From contig NZ_SACY01000001.1 of assembly GCF_004005965.1 (NCBI RefSeq), forward strand, positions 737,366-801,365: DNA of 64,000 bases. Reading direction: 5' to 3'. This document shows positions 45,352 through 53,836 of the stretch, piece by piece. The notes under the pieces are model-generated. The model ran no database searches, was not told the origin of the DNA, and worked only from the letters and a program-made list of their open reading frames with translations. The first letter of the stretch is position 1. Each line of letters starts with the position of its first letter. Both the position numbers and the translations under genes were made by a program. This DNA comes from Sandaracinomonas limnophila (GTDB lineage Bacteria > Bacteroidota > Bacteroidia > Cytophagales > Spirosomataceae).

Positions 45352-45764
45352 TTTTTAGTTACCAAAGACCTGCCATCAAGCACTAATTGGTATGGATACA
45401 TCCCAGGGTTGAGATCTCTTAGGTTGATACGCTGGGATTTTTCATTTGGGTCTAATGAAACAGTCTTTACTTCTTGACCAATGATGTTAAAAATAACTAA
45501 TTTCAAATCTTGTAGGTTACCAGTTGACCTCACATCTATTTGAACATAGTCACTCGCTGGATTTGGATACAATTGACTAACAGTTAAGCGGTCGTTACGG
45601 AACAAATAAGTTTCTTCCCCAGGATTGTTTTCATATTTTAAATTAAAGGCGGATTGAATAGCATGAGAATAGGCATTTTGCTTTCCATGCGTTCCTGCAA
45701 GTGCAGAAGTTGTAGCTATAACAACAAATAAACTAGTGGCAATATGCAAGATTCTTTTTCTCAT
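45333..45764 (-). CDS. Small secreted protein consisting mainly of a T9SS sorting domain
   Basis: The 143-residue protein has a signal peptide (MRKRILHIATSLFVVIATTSALA). A roughly 40-residue polar segment follows, then a type A C-terminal sorting domain: LTVSQLYPNPASDYVQIDV, FNIIGQEVKTVSL, LNPGMYPYQLVLDGRSLVTKKLIINN. There is no catalytic or adhesive domain. I start at 45764, because a longer frame (45791) adds nine residues before a good signal peptide. It may be a degraded cargo protein or a small surface peptide whose cargo part is the short segment before the domain. Confidence 0.82.
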   Translation of the reverse strand: MRKRILHIATSLFVVIATTSALAGTHGKQNAYSHAIQSAFNLKYENNPGEETYLFRNDRLTVSQLYPNPASDYVQIDVRSTGNLQDLKLVIFNIIGQEVKTVSLDPNEKSQRINLRDLNPGMYPYQLVLDGRSLVTKKLIINN

Positions 45765-45846
45765 AAATCGATGAAACGAAATTACAAGCAAAAAAGTATA
45801 TCAGAAAATGAAAATAGTCGAACTAGCTATTTTCTGGGACAAATGG

Positions 45847-47355
45847 CTATTTTTTAAGAACTTTTAACTTTTCTGTAAGCAAAGGCAAGGTAATTTTCTC
45901 CTTTACTCGGTAATTAAACCCATCCAAATTCTGCAAATCATCTTTCCATTCTTTGGGTGGCACAAACTTGGCTTCAGGTCGGGTAATAAACTTTATTTTC
46001 TTAACCTGGTTGTCCACCAAAAATAAATTCATCCGACTACATTCCACTCGATTCAATCCTGTTGTTTTCTTTTTATCATCCACTACATAATAAACACTTT
46101 CCCCATTGCCTTCCACAATCGCTTGTTCCAGTTTAGATTCAGCTTTAAAATGTAAATTCATTCTTCTCCCTTTCATTTGATTGAATTGTCCCAAAGAATC
46201 TACTGAAATAACAAACGAATGTCCCCTTAATCGCATTTGTTTAACACTTTGGTTTGCCATAAAAATAGAGATAGAATCAGCAGTAGATTGCGAATCTGGC
46301 GTCCAAAGAATTGGCTTTTGGTAAAAATGAATAACGGAGTCTTTCACATCATACCCCAAAGAATCACATTTCCCTGAGAGATCAGATTTATATATAAGGA
46401 CGTTTTTATACGCATAAAGTTTCCTTACAGAGTCTTTTTTTGATTCGTAAGAAACCAATGTATCTGCAGTTAAATAAAGTGTATCTTTTTCTAAAATGTT
46501 TCGCATCAGTGCCCGACCAAACACTCGGGTTATTCCTGATTTGCCTGCATATCGACCATGATCACCGGTTAAAATTACTTTATCTTTCTTACTTACAAAT
46601 TCAACATTTCCCCTAGCAACACCAATTTTGGTAGGGGAATCATAAAAAAGAGTATCCCCAGTTAATGTAAAATCCTCCATAATTGCGGTGGATCTACCCG
46701 TAAAATTGGAAACTTTAGTTTGAGTATTGTAAAATCCTGAGGAAGTATAAACTGTGTCTTTTTTATTAATAATTTGAGTCGGACAAATGAAATAGGCTTC
46801 TTTTGATAATGTATTGTATTTCAAAGAATCAGCTTTCAACAATCCCCCTTCTTTATCCCAAACACGCACATTTTTCTTGAATGTAAAATTTTTAGATACG
46901 GTATTATAAATTCCTTCTCTACTCGTTAAGGTCGATTTTTTATCTAAAATTCTTGCACCCGCATCATAAGTTGCAAAGCGAGAATTTAAATCATAATTGA
47001 GCTTTGGGGTATTTAGGACAATTGTGTGGTCATCTAATTTCACCTTCCCAGACACGAATGCCTGCCTCATATCCCCATTGTAAACTGCGGTATCACCAGT
47101 AATTGTAACAGTATCGGCTTGGATAATTTTTACATTACCGTATGCGAGCACATTATTAGTTAAACTATTAAAAATAGCCTGTTTACAATGTAAAATGGTT
47201 GTTCCTTGCTGCAAAGAGACCCTTCCCATTAATTCTTTAAACTCATTATTTCCTTTCAAACTATCCGAATGGATAATAAAAATCTGGTTTTGAGCAAAAA
47301 TGCCCAAACTGCTAAAAATAAAAATCAGAAGGAATATTATCTTTTTTAAGGTCAT
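45847..47355 (-). CDS. LptA/OstA-like beta-jellyroll protein
   Basis: The 502-residue protein has a signal peptide (KKIIFLLIFIFSSLGIFAQ) and repeated OstA-like strands: LMGRVSLQQGTTILHCKQAIF, NVLAYGNVKIIQADTVTITGD, QAFVSGKVKLDDHTIVL and RGNVEFVSKKDKVILTGD. Such proteins form the LPS bridge (LptA) or LptD N-terminal domains. The length and lack of a barrel suggest a periplasmic LptA-like protein of the Bacteroidota type. I start at 47355. The longer frame would overlap the divergent tilS gene and precede the signal peptide. Confidence 0.85.
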   Translation of the reverse strand: MTLKKIIFLLIFIFSSLGIFAQNQIFIIHSDSLKGNNEFKELMGRVSLQQGTTILHCKQAIFNSLTNNVLAYGNVKIIQADTVTITGDTAVYNGDMRQAFVSGKVKLDDHTIVLNTPKLNYDLNSRFATYDAGARILDKKSTLTSREGIYNTVSKNFTFKKNVRVWDKEGGLLKADSLKYNTLSKEAYFICPTQIINKKDTVYTSSGFYNTQTKVSNFTGRSTAIMEDFTLTGDTLFYDSPTKIGVARGNVEFVSKKDKVILTGDHGRYAGKSGITRVFGRALMRNILEKDTLYLTADTLVSYESKKDSVRKLYAYKNVLIYKSDLSGKCDSLGYDVKDSVIHFYQKPILWTPDSQSTADSISIFMANQSVKQMRLRGHSFVISVDSLGQFNQMKGRRMNLHFKAESKLEQAIVEGNGESVYYVVDDKKKTTGLNRVECSRMNLFLVDNQVKKIKFITRPEAKFVPPKEWKDDLQNLDGFNYRVKEKITLPLLTEKLKVLKK

Positions 47356-47379
47356 TCCAAAGGCGAATTTGTAATTTCG

Positions 47380-47387
47380 CAAAAATA
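47380..47387 (-). promoter_or_regulatory. Candidate -7 box (TATTTTTG) for the LptA-like gene
   Basis: Read on the minus strand, TATTTTTG fits TAnnTTTG and lies 24 bp upstream of the ATG, in the 55-bp divergent gap with tilS. Confidence 0.4.
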
Positions 47388-47410
47388 TTAGTCTGCAAGT
47401 TACCAATTTT

Positions 47411-48748
47411 ATGCTGGAAGATTTCAACCAATTTATTGAAAAACATCAATTATTTACAAAGGAAGACAAAGTCCTACTCGCTGTTAGCGGAGGAATGGAT
47501 AGTATGGTTATGGCCAAATTGTTTTCTTTGACCTCCTTTTCCTTTGGAATTGCCCATGTAAATTTTGGACTTCGAGGGGAGGAATCGAGTGCGGATGAAC
47601 AATTTGTCAGAAAATTTGCTAAGTCATTAAAAGTACCTTACCATACCATCACCTTCGAAACCAAGGCCTTTGCTGAAAAGGAAAAAATTAGCATTCAACA
47701 AGCCGCACGCATGTTGAGGTATCAATGGTTTGAAGAAATTGCTCATAAGGAAAACTACCAGAAAATTGCAACTGCACACCACTTAATGGATAGCGCTGAA
47801 ACTGTTATTTTAAATTTAAGTCGTGGTACAGGCATTGCTGGATACCATGGCATCCCAATTTCAGCAGGTAAAATCATACGTCCTTTGGCATTCGCAAGTC
47901 AGGATCAATTGTTTGACATCATTGTTCAATACAAAATGGCATGGAGAGAAGATTCTAGTAACCAATCCACTAAATATGCACGTAATTTTATTCGACATGA
48001 AATTATGCCCAAATTGATGGAATTAAATCCCTCTATCGACCAAACGATAGCTGAGAATGCAAAAAAAATCATTGATATTGAAAACTGGATTGAGGCAGAA
48101 TATTCAGAATGGCTTAAAAATTCTGTAATTCCTGACAATGAAGAATCGGAAAACATTAAAGACCCGCAAATAAGTTCACCCAAAAACAAAGTATTAATTG
48201 CAAAATATTTAGCAGGCAAGCATTTTCACTTTGATCAAATTGAGCAAATCAAGGAAGCTACTAAAATAAATGCAGTCGGAAAAATCTTTGAATCTCCTAC
48301 CCATGTTTTGAATATCGACCGAAATCAGTGGATTATTAAGTTAAAAAATCAACAAGATTTTAGGCCCATACTGATTGAGGAAGAAATGGAGGAGGTACAA
48401 TTGAGTTCCCAAACAATTAATTTATATTTTGAGGAAAAAACGGAAGATTTTGAAATTCCTAATTCACCTAAAATTGCATGTTTGGATGCCGAAAAATTAG
48501 AATTTCCTTTAGAAATTAGAAAATACCAAGAAGGTGATTGGTTTTGTCCACTTGGCATGAACCAAAAGAAATTAATATCTGATTTTTTAACCGACAAAAA
48601 AGTCCCGCTACTCAAAAAACAAGAAACCTACGTTTTGCTCTCCAAAGGTTCAATAGTATGGGTTATAGGGCATCGAATTGACAATAGATTTAAGGTGACG
48701 GATAAGACTGAGGAGGTGTATATACTTGAGTTAATAGGTAAGAGGTAA
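47411..48748 (+). CDS. tilS: tRNA(Ile)-lysidine synthetase TilS
   Basis: The 445-residue enzyme converts C34 of tRNA-Ile(CAU) to lysidine so that it reads AUA. The PP-loop motif LLAVSGGMDSMVMAK lies at about residues 23-37. IAHVNFGLRGEESSADEQFV and ATAHHLMDSAETVILNLSRGTG follow, and the C-terminal TilS domains contain KYQEGDWFCPLGM and KKLISDFLTDKKVP. The final IGKR and stop are encoded by the first units of a GTAAGAG heptamer array. Confidence 0.95.
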   Translation: MLEDFNQFIEKHQLFTKEDKVLLAVSGGMDSMVMAKLFSLTSFSFGIAHVNFGLRGEESSADEQFVRKFAKSLKVPYHTITFETKAFAEKEKISIQQAARMLRYQWFEEIAHKENYQKIATAHHLMDSAETVILNLSRGTGIAGYHGIPISAGKIIRPLAFASQDQLFDIIVQYKMAWREDSSNQSTKYARNFIRHEIMPKLMELNPSIDQTIAENAKKIIDIENWIEAEYSEWLKNSVIPDNEESENIKDPQISSPKNKVLIAKYLAGKHFHFDQIEQIKEATKINAVGKIFESPTHVLNIDRNQWIIKLKNQQDFRPILIEEEMEEVQLSSQTINLYFEEKTEDFEIPNSPKIACLDAEKLEFPLEIRKYQEGDWFCPLGMNQKKLISDFLTDKKVPLLKKQETYVLLSKGSIVWVIGHRIDNRFKVTDKTEEVYILELIGKR

Positions 48749-48824
48749 GAGGTAAGAGTTTATATTTTCCCTATTCCCTATTACCTATTCCCTATTACCT
48801 CTTACCTATTACCTATTACCTAAT
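48735..48824. repeat. GTAAGAG heptamer array with inverted half between tilS and porD
   Basis: Three GTAAGAG units are followed, after about 15 nt, by eight CCTATTA/CCTATTC/CCTCTTA units, their reverse complement. The array supplies the stop codons of both convergent genes. Confidence 0.9.
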
Positions 48825-49718
48825 CAGCTTCCTATACATCTCCGTCTTCCCTGGATCCAACATACTTAAATAAGCAAAAGATTGTTGGCGAAGTGTGGCA
48901 GAAGCCTCGTCCATGATGCTATAGATTTCATCTCCTTTGGATTCAAAAAATAATCGGATAGTAGCAGAACCTGGGCGCATCTGATTGATTTGTCGAAGGT
49001 TTAAAAACATTTCTACAATTCCTTCGCGTGCTTCGTCGGGTTTGTCTTTAAAGGTATCTAACAATAATCGATGATAGGTATAGGTTGCTTCCCTAATTCC
49101 CTTTAATTGTTGATTCATGAGTGCCTCTGCTATACCAACTTTACTTCGAATATCTGTTGCAGTACCCCATCCACCAGCATTCGTTTGTGCCAAATTAGTT
49201 AAATTGTAAAGCTTTTGGGCATACATATCTCCTCCCAATTTTCCAAAAGAATCATAGCTATAAACCAAGGATAAATTAGCGTAATAGGCCAAAAGAGATC
49301 CTAAGTTTTCAATATAACTATTGTCGTTGTAGGTAATAGGTGTACCCGATTGATACTTGAAATTAAAAGCCTTATCAATCACATTCAAAAGCACTGTTTC
49401 ATAACTTGTTCCAAAAACAGGACGGAATACTTGTATGCGTGCATTAGATTCAAATTCGCCTTGAGAAGTGGCCTTTGTCAAAATCAAATTGATGTTCATT
49501 TTAATTTTTTCTTCAGAAGTATAGGTATCATTTGTCCATCTTCTTCCGTTGATAAAATCTTGCATGACTTTTTGTAATTCCTGATAAATTTGCCCCCCTC
49601 CTCTTTGTTGATCAATTTGTAATTGTTCTGTATTAATACTCACTGTACAATTAATTTCTTGCGCAGATGCTATTTGAAAACTTATAAAAAAGACAAAAGT
49701 GGCAATTATGTATTTCAT
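48816..49718 (-). CDS. porD: PorD/DUF4835 family type IX secretion protein
   Basis: The 300-residue periplasmic protein has a signal peptide ending QIASAQ. It then has the DUF4835 pattern EINCTVSINTEQLQ, GRRWTNDTYTSEEKIKMNI, VIDKAFNFKYQSGTPITYND, NLGSLLAYYANLSLVYSYDSFG and the C-terminal LDPGKTEMYRKLIR. The family is annotated as T9SS component PorD and normally sits downstream of bamD-rpoZ, as here. In many Bacteroidota coaBC lies between rpoZ and this gene, but it is absent from this position. The stop codon comes from the heptamer array. Confidence 0.85.
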   Translation of the reverse strand: MKYIIATFVFFISFQIASAQEINCTVSINTEQLQIDQQRGGGQIYQELQKVMQDFINGRRWTNDTYTSEEKIKMNINLILTKATSQGEFESNARIQVFRPVFGTSYETVLLNVIDKAFNFKYQSGTPITYNDNSYIENLGSLLAYYANLSLVYSYDSFGKLGGDMYAQKLYNLTNLAQTNAGGWGTATDIRSKVGIAEALMNQQLKGIREATYTYHRLLLDTFKDKPDEAREGIVEMFLNLRQINQMRPGSATIRLFFESKGDEIYSIMDEASATLRQQSFAYLSMLDPGKTEMYRKLIR

Positions 49719-49763
49719 GAGGAATTTTAAAGACTAAAACGAAATTATTTGATTTTCGTATAT

Positions 49764-49806
49764 AAAAAAAATCCCGACTCCTAAATTTAGAAATCGGGAT
49801 TTTTTT
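49764..49806. terminator. Terminator between rpoZ and porD
   Basis: The long stem AAAAAAATCCCGA/TCGGGATTTTTTT with a 17-nt loop has T-runs on both strands. It separates rpoZ from porD on the minus strand, so porD probably has its own promoter. Confidence 0.83.
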
Positions 49807-49817
49807 TGAATGCTATT

Positions 49818-50141
49818 TTATTTAGAAGACTCCTCTTCTCTTTCTCTAAAATCAACCTTGTCTGCCATAAATTCATCAATTGCTAATGAAGTTGGCTTAG
49901 GTAAACGCTCATAATATTTAGAGATTTCAATTTGCTCACGGTTCTCAAAAATCTCCTCTAAATTATCTACTGAAGAAGCAAATTCAGATAATTTACCTGA
50001 CAATTCTTCTTTCATTTTACTAGAAATCTGACGAGCTCTTTGAGCTATAATTGAAATAGATTCATACACATTACCAGTCTTAGCGGCAATCTTATCAGAA
50101 TCTCTTGTTATAATCGAAGGATTTGTTTGAATCTTTGACAT
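49818..50141 (-). CDS. rpoZ: RNA polymerase omega subunit (Bacteroidota type)
   Basis: The 107-residue protein has the omega core SIITRDSDKIAAKTGNVYES and SISIIAQRARQISSKMKEEL, with a Bacteroidota-specific acidic C-terminal extension (DNLEEIFENREQIE, KPTSLAIDEFMADKVDF). It helps assemble beta-prime into the polymerase. It follows bamD by 47 bp in the conserved bamD-rpoZ order, and a terminator follows. Confidence 0.92.
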   Translation of the reverse strand: MSKIQTNPSIITRDSDKIAAKTGNVYESISIIAQRARQISSKMKEELSGKLSEFASSVDNLEEIFENREQIEISKYYERLPKPTSLAIDEFMADKVDFREREEESSK

Positions 50142-50188
50142 CGTCTCTTTATTTTTTTTGCAAAGTTACTTATTTTTTTTGAATAAAA

Positions 50189-51079
50189 CTATTTAGGCTC
50201 AGCCGCAACTTTGGAAGTATTTGATTTCTCTTTTTCTTGCAAAGCCTTGTATTCAGCCTCTAATTTGGCAATTCTTTCTGCCTCTTTCTGACTTTCTGTA
50301 TAAATTTTTTCTGCGTCAGTTAGGTAATTACTCTTCGGAAATTTATCTAACAATTCTAAATAAAATTTACCAGTTTCTTCATAGCGTTCTCTTTGTTTAG
50401 ACTCTATGGTAGATTTTGCCAAGGCAAATTGCGATTGCAACTTTAAAAAGGCAACCTCCTCATTAAAATCGGAATCTGGAAAATCTCTTTGGAAATTAGT
50501 TGCTTCGATCACTGCAGATTTCAACGCGGCAACATTAAATGGAGATGTCTTATAATATAACCTTGCTTTCTCAAAAGCTTTTTTCTCAAGCTTCTGACGC
50601 AGTTTTTTAATCATATTGGTACATTCTTCCCTAAATTGAGATTCTGGATAATTATTAAGATATCCTTGCAATTCATTGATTGCCGACAAAGTACCTGTTT
50701 GATCCAAATTATAGTTTGGTGAATCTTTAAACATGGAATATGCTGCCATATAGATCGACTCTTCTGCCAATTCTGAGCGGGAAAAAATCTCTGCAAATTT
50801 CTTAAAATGAGAACCGGCCAAAGTATAATTCCCTAATTCAAAATCACATTTAGCTTGGTAAAAAGTGGCTATTTCCTGCGTGGAATCGCCTTTCATCAAA
50901 GGTAAAATCTCATCAAATAAGATACCTGCCTTATCAAAATCTTTTTTCTTATAATAATCAACAGCCGCTTTGTATTTGGTAGGCAAATTGGCCGATTTTC
51001 TAAATTTCTCAAACTTCCCGCAGGAACCTAAAGCAAAAATCAAAAATAGACCTAAAACAAAAGAATAATTTAATTTCAT
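50189..51079 (-). CDS. bamD: Outer-membrane assembly lipoprotein BamD
   Basis: The 296-residue lipoprotein has a lipobox (FALGSC) near residue 20 and TPR-like repeats (YKAAVDYYKKKDFDKAGILF, ATFYQAKCDFELGNYTLAGS, FYLELLDKFPKSNYLTDAEK). It ends in a Lys/Glu-rich coiled coil. It works with BamA, which is not in this window, to insert barrels. The start at 51079 puts the lipobox at the usual distance. The gene is 22 bp after the ABC exporter gene. Confidence 0.9.
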   Translation of the reverse strand: MKLNYSFVLGLFLIFALGSCGKFEKFRKSANLPTKYKAAVDYYKKKDFDKAGILFDEILPLMKGDSTQEIATFYQAKCDFELGNYTLAGSHFKKFAEIFSRSELAEESIYMAAYSMFKDSPNYNLDQTGTLSAINELQGYLNNYPESQFREECTNMIKKLRQKLEKKAFEKARLYYKTSPFNVAALKSAVIEATNFQRDFPDSDFNEEVAFLKLQSQFALAKSTIESKQRERYEETGKFYLELLDKFPKSNYLTDAEKIYTESQKEAERIAKLEAEYKALQEKEKSNTSKVAAEPK

Positions 51080-51101
51080 ATTCGCAAAGATAAGCAATTA
51101 A

Positions 51102-52871
51102 TTAAGCAATCAACTGCTTTGAAAATTGTAATTCGTGTAATTGTGCGTATAAACCTTTTTTTAATAATAATTCATCATGTGTACCTCGTTCCTTTATTTC
51201 TCCCTTATCCATCACCAAAATTTGATCTGCATTTTTGATGGTAGATAATCTGTGGGCGATAACTATAGATGTCCTTCCCTTCAACAAGGTTGAAATTGCT
51301 TTTTGGATCATCAACTCAGATTCTGAATCAACAGACGATGTGGCCTCGTCTAAAACAATAATTTTTGGGTTTCTAACTAAGGCCCGCACAAAGGAAATCA
51401 ATTGCCTTTGTCCAACACTTAGCGTAGAACCTCTTTCCATTACTTCATAAGAATAAGCCCCAGGCAGGGACATAATAAAATCATGAATTCCAACCGCCTT
51501 TGCCGACTTCTCTATCATTTCTTGAGTAATCGAAGAGTCTCCTAAATGTATATTATATGCAATGGAAGAGCTAAACAAAAATACATCTTGCAAGACAACT
51601 GAAATATTTTTCCGCAAACTATGAATATCGTATTGTTTAATTTCGACCCCATCTACAAGGATTTCACCAAATTGTGGCTCGTAAAATCTATTCAATAATC
51701 CGATTACAGACGATTTTCCAGCACCCGTGGCACCCACTATGGCCAATGTTTTTCCCTTTTTCAATTCAAAATCAATGCCCTTTATTACGAATTCAGGTTC
51801 TTTGTAGGCAAATTTCACATGTTTAAATTCTACATTTCCATTTAAATCTTCCGCAAGAACAGTACCATTATTTAGTATATAATCTTCAGAATCCAATAAA
51901 TCAATAATTCTTTCCGTGGAAACAATTCCCATTTGAAGTGTATTAAATCGATCTGCCAACATTCGAATAGGTCGGTAAAACAAATTAATAAACATCAAAA
52001 ATGCAGTTAAAGTACCTACAGATTGTTGCTCTTTTAAGATAAAAGTAGAAGCTGCCCAAACCACCACTCCAGTACCTACTGCAGAAATCACATCAGCCAC
52101 AGGAAAATAGATAGAGTAGGCTAAAATACCTTTAATATTTGCATCTCTATGCTCTTTATTAATTTGAACAAATTTATCATACTCTCTTTTTTCGGCATGA
52201 AATAATTGAACAATTAGCATTCCAGTTATGTGCTCTTGTACAAAGGTGTTCAAATTGGCTACCGCCAAACGAACTTCATTAAATGACTTTTTAATATGTT
52301 CTTTAAATATGTATGTAGAAACCAACATAAAGGGAACAGTAGCCAAAATAATCAAAGTAAGTTTCCAATCGGTCACAAACATGACAATGATGATTAGAAA
52401 TAATTGCAAAATATCACCCGCAATTGAAGCCAATCCTTCCGAAAATACATCATTCAACGTTTCTATATCTGAAACAGTACGAGTCACCAATCGACCAATA
52501 GGTGTATGGTCAAAAAAGGCTAATTTCAATTTTAAAATTTTATCAAAAAGGATGACACGGATATCCTTGATTACAGTTTGTCCCAATTGTCCTGCCAAAT
52601 AACTGGTAGAAAATTGTAATCCTGTTTGCATCAACAACACGCCCATCATAATGGCAAACATTCTAATTAAATCTTGATAGTATGCAAAACTCACATAATG
52701 ATCAAGTGTGTAACGAATCAATAAGGGAATCATTGGGGAGGCACCGGCTTGACAAAGAATCAAAAATACCAGAAACCAGAATTGGGTTTTATAGGGTTTG
52801 GCAAATCCATACAATCGGCGAATGATTCGCCAATCCATAATTTTCCCAGAATTTGATTTTACGTTGGACAT
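51102..52871 (-). CDS. ABC exporter, fused permease-ATPase (MsbA-like)
   Basis: The 589-residue half-transporter has six membrane helices (about 28-320) followed by an ATPase. The ATPase has Walker A AIVGATGAGKSSVIGLL, the Q-loop VVLQDVFLF, signature STLSVGQRQLISF, Walker B IIVLDEATSSVD and H-loop IVIAHRLSTI. It resembles lipid flippases of the MsbA type and B. subtilis YheI/YheH-like multidrug exporters, and the substrate is uncertain. Its ATG follows immediately after the stop of the FeoB-associated mini-gene. Confidence 0.92.
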   Translation of the reverse strand: MSNVKSNSGKIMDWRIIRRLYGFAKPYKTQFWFLVFLILCQAGASPMIPLLIRYTLDHYVSFAYYQDLIRMFAIMMGVLLMQTGLQFSTSYLAGQLGQTVIKDIRVILFDKILKLKLAFFDHTPIGRLVTRTVSDIETLNDVFSEGLASIAGDILQLFLIIIVMFVTDWKLTLIILATVPFMLVSTYIFKEHIKKSFNEVRLAVANLNTFVQEHITGMLIVQLFHAEKREYDKFVQINKEHRDANIKGILAYSIYFPVADVISAVGTGVVVWAASTFILKEQQSVGTLTAFLMFINLFYRPIRMLADRFNTLQMGIVSTERIIDLLDSEDYILNNGTVLAEDLNGNVEFKHVKFAYKEPEFVIKGIDFELKKGKTLAIVGATGAGKSSVIGLLNRFYEPQFGEILVDGVEIKQYDIHSLRKNISVVLQDVFLFSSSIAYNIHLGDSSITQEMIEKSAKAVGIHDFIMSLPGAYSYEVMERGSTLSVGQRQLISFVRALVRNPKIIVLDEATSSVDSESELMIQKAISTLLKGRTSIVIAHRLSTIKNADQILVMDKGEIKERGTHDELLLKKGLYAQLHELQFSKQLIA

Positions 52872-53033
52872 TTATTTTTGTTTCAACAAATCAGTAGAAT
52901 CTGTCATGTTAGAACATGCACCACCGCAACCTTTTGCACAACCTACTTTTTTGCCCCAAAATTGATTATAAACCAATCGAATTAAATAAAAAGCAGAAAC
53001 TAAAAAAACAGCAAAAATGATGTAATTTTCCAT
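52872..53033 (-). CDS. FeoB-associated Cys-rich membrane protein, 53 aa
   Basis: A short frame on the minus strand encodes MENYIIFAVFLVSAFYLIRL, then VYNQFWGKKVGCAKGCGGAC and a polar tail ending LLKQK. One membrane helix is followed by a CxKGCGGAC cluster. This is the FeoB_associated pattern (small proteins often encoded after feoB). Its ATG overlaps the suhB stop by one base (TAATG) and its TAA directly precedes the ABC exporter ATG, so it is firmly part of the operon. No feoA or feoB is present in the window, so the iron link is by family only. Confidence 0.82.
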   Translation of the reverse strand: MENYIIFAVFLVSAFYLIRLVYNQFWGKKVGCAKGCGGACSNMTDSTDLLKQK

Positions 53034-53836
53034 TATTTTTCGTTGAACCAATGCAATTGTAATTCTTCTAAAAATTCTTTAAAAATTGGACCAGCGCCAA
53101 TTATTTCTCCCTTAAAAACAACATCTGTTCCACCTGAAAAGTTCGTTACAGTTCCTCCCGCCTCTTCCAAAATTATTTTTCCTGCTGCAACATCCCAAGG
53201 CTTTAAATTATACTCAAAAAAACCCTCAAATCGGCCACAAGCCGTATAGGCCAAATCAATTGCAGCAGCACCAATGCGACGAAGTCCATGACTTTTTTTC
53301 ATTAAATTCTTTAACAAATTCAAATATCGATCTTGATAGGTGAAATCATGATACGGAAATCCGGTGGCCAATAGTGCTTTTCCCATATCTTCCTGTGGAG
53401 AAACCGAAATGTCGTGACCATTTAAAGTTGCCCCCAAACCCTTTGCTCCACAAAATAATTCATCTCTATTGGGTTCGTAAATCATCCCCAAAACAGGTTG
53501 CTTGTTGAGGATTAAACCAACAGAAACAGCGTATGCTGGCAATTGATGTAAAAAATTAGTTGTTCCATCGAGTGGATCAATCACCCAATAATATCCTTCA
53601 CCAATCTCTGAGTAATCGTTTGCTGTTTCTTCTGCAATAAATTGAGCTTCAGGTAAGAATTTAGCTAATACATCCTTCAAACGGGCTTCGGCTTCTCTAT
53701 CAACATAAGAAACCAAATCGTTTTTACCTTTATATATAATATCCTTCTGATCAATCGTTTTCACCACAGATTGAATCCACTGTCCGGTTTCTCTAACTAA
53801 AGGTCCTGCTTGTGCCAGGAGTAAGGCGTAATTCAT
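53033..53836 (-). CDS. suhB: Inositol monophosphatase family protein (SuhB-like)
   Basis: The 267-residue phosphatase has the metal site pattern IAEETAND, WVIDPLDGTTNFLHQLPAYAVS and the C-terminal WDVAAGKIILEEAGG. It could hydrolyse inositol phosphate, and in some bacteria SuhB has an rRNA-transcription role. The exact role here is not evident. The ATG overlaps the prc stop (ATGA), and the stop overlaps the next start by one base. Confidence 0.93.
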   Translation of the reverse strand: MNYALLLAQAGPLVRETGQWIQSVVKTIDQKDIIYKGKNDLVSYVDREAEARLKDVLAKFLPEAQFIAEETANDYSEIGEGYYWVIDPLDGTTNFLHQLPAYAVSVGLILNKQPVLGMIYEPNRDELFCGAKGLGATLNGHDISVSPQEDMGKALLATGFPYHDFTYQDRYLNLLKNLMKKSHGLRRIGAAAIDLAYTACGRFEGFFEYNLKPWDVAAGKIILEEAGGTVTNFSGGTDVVFKGEIIGAGPIFKEFLEELQLHWFNEK

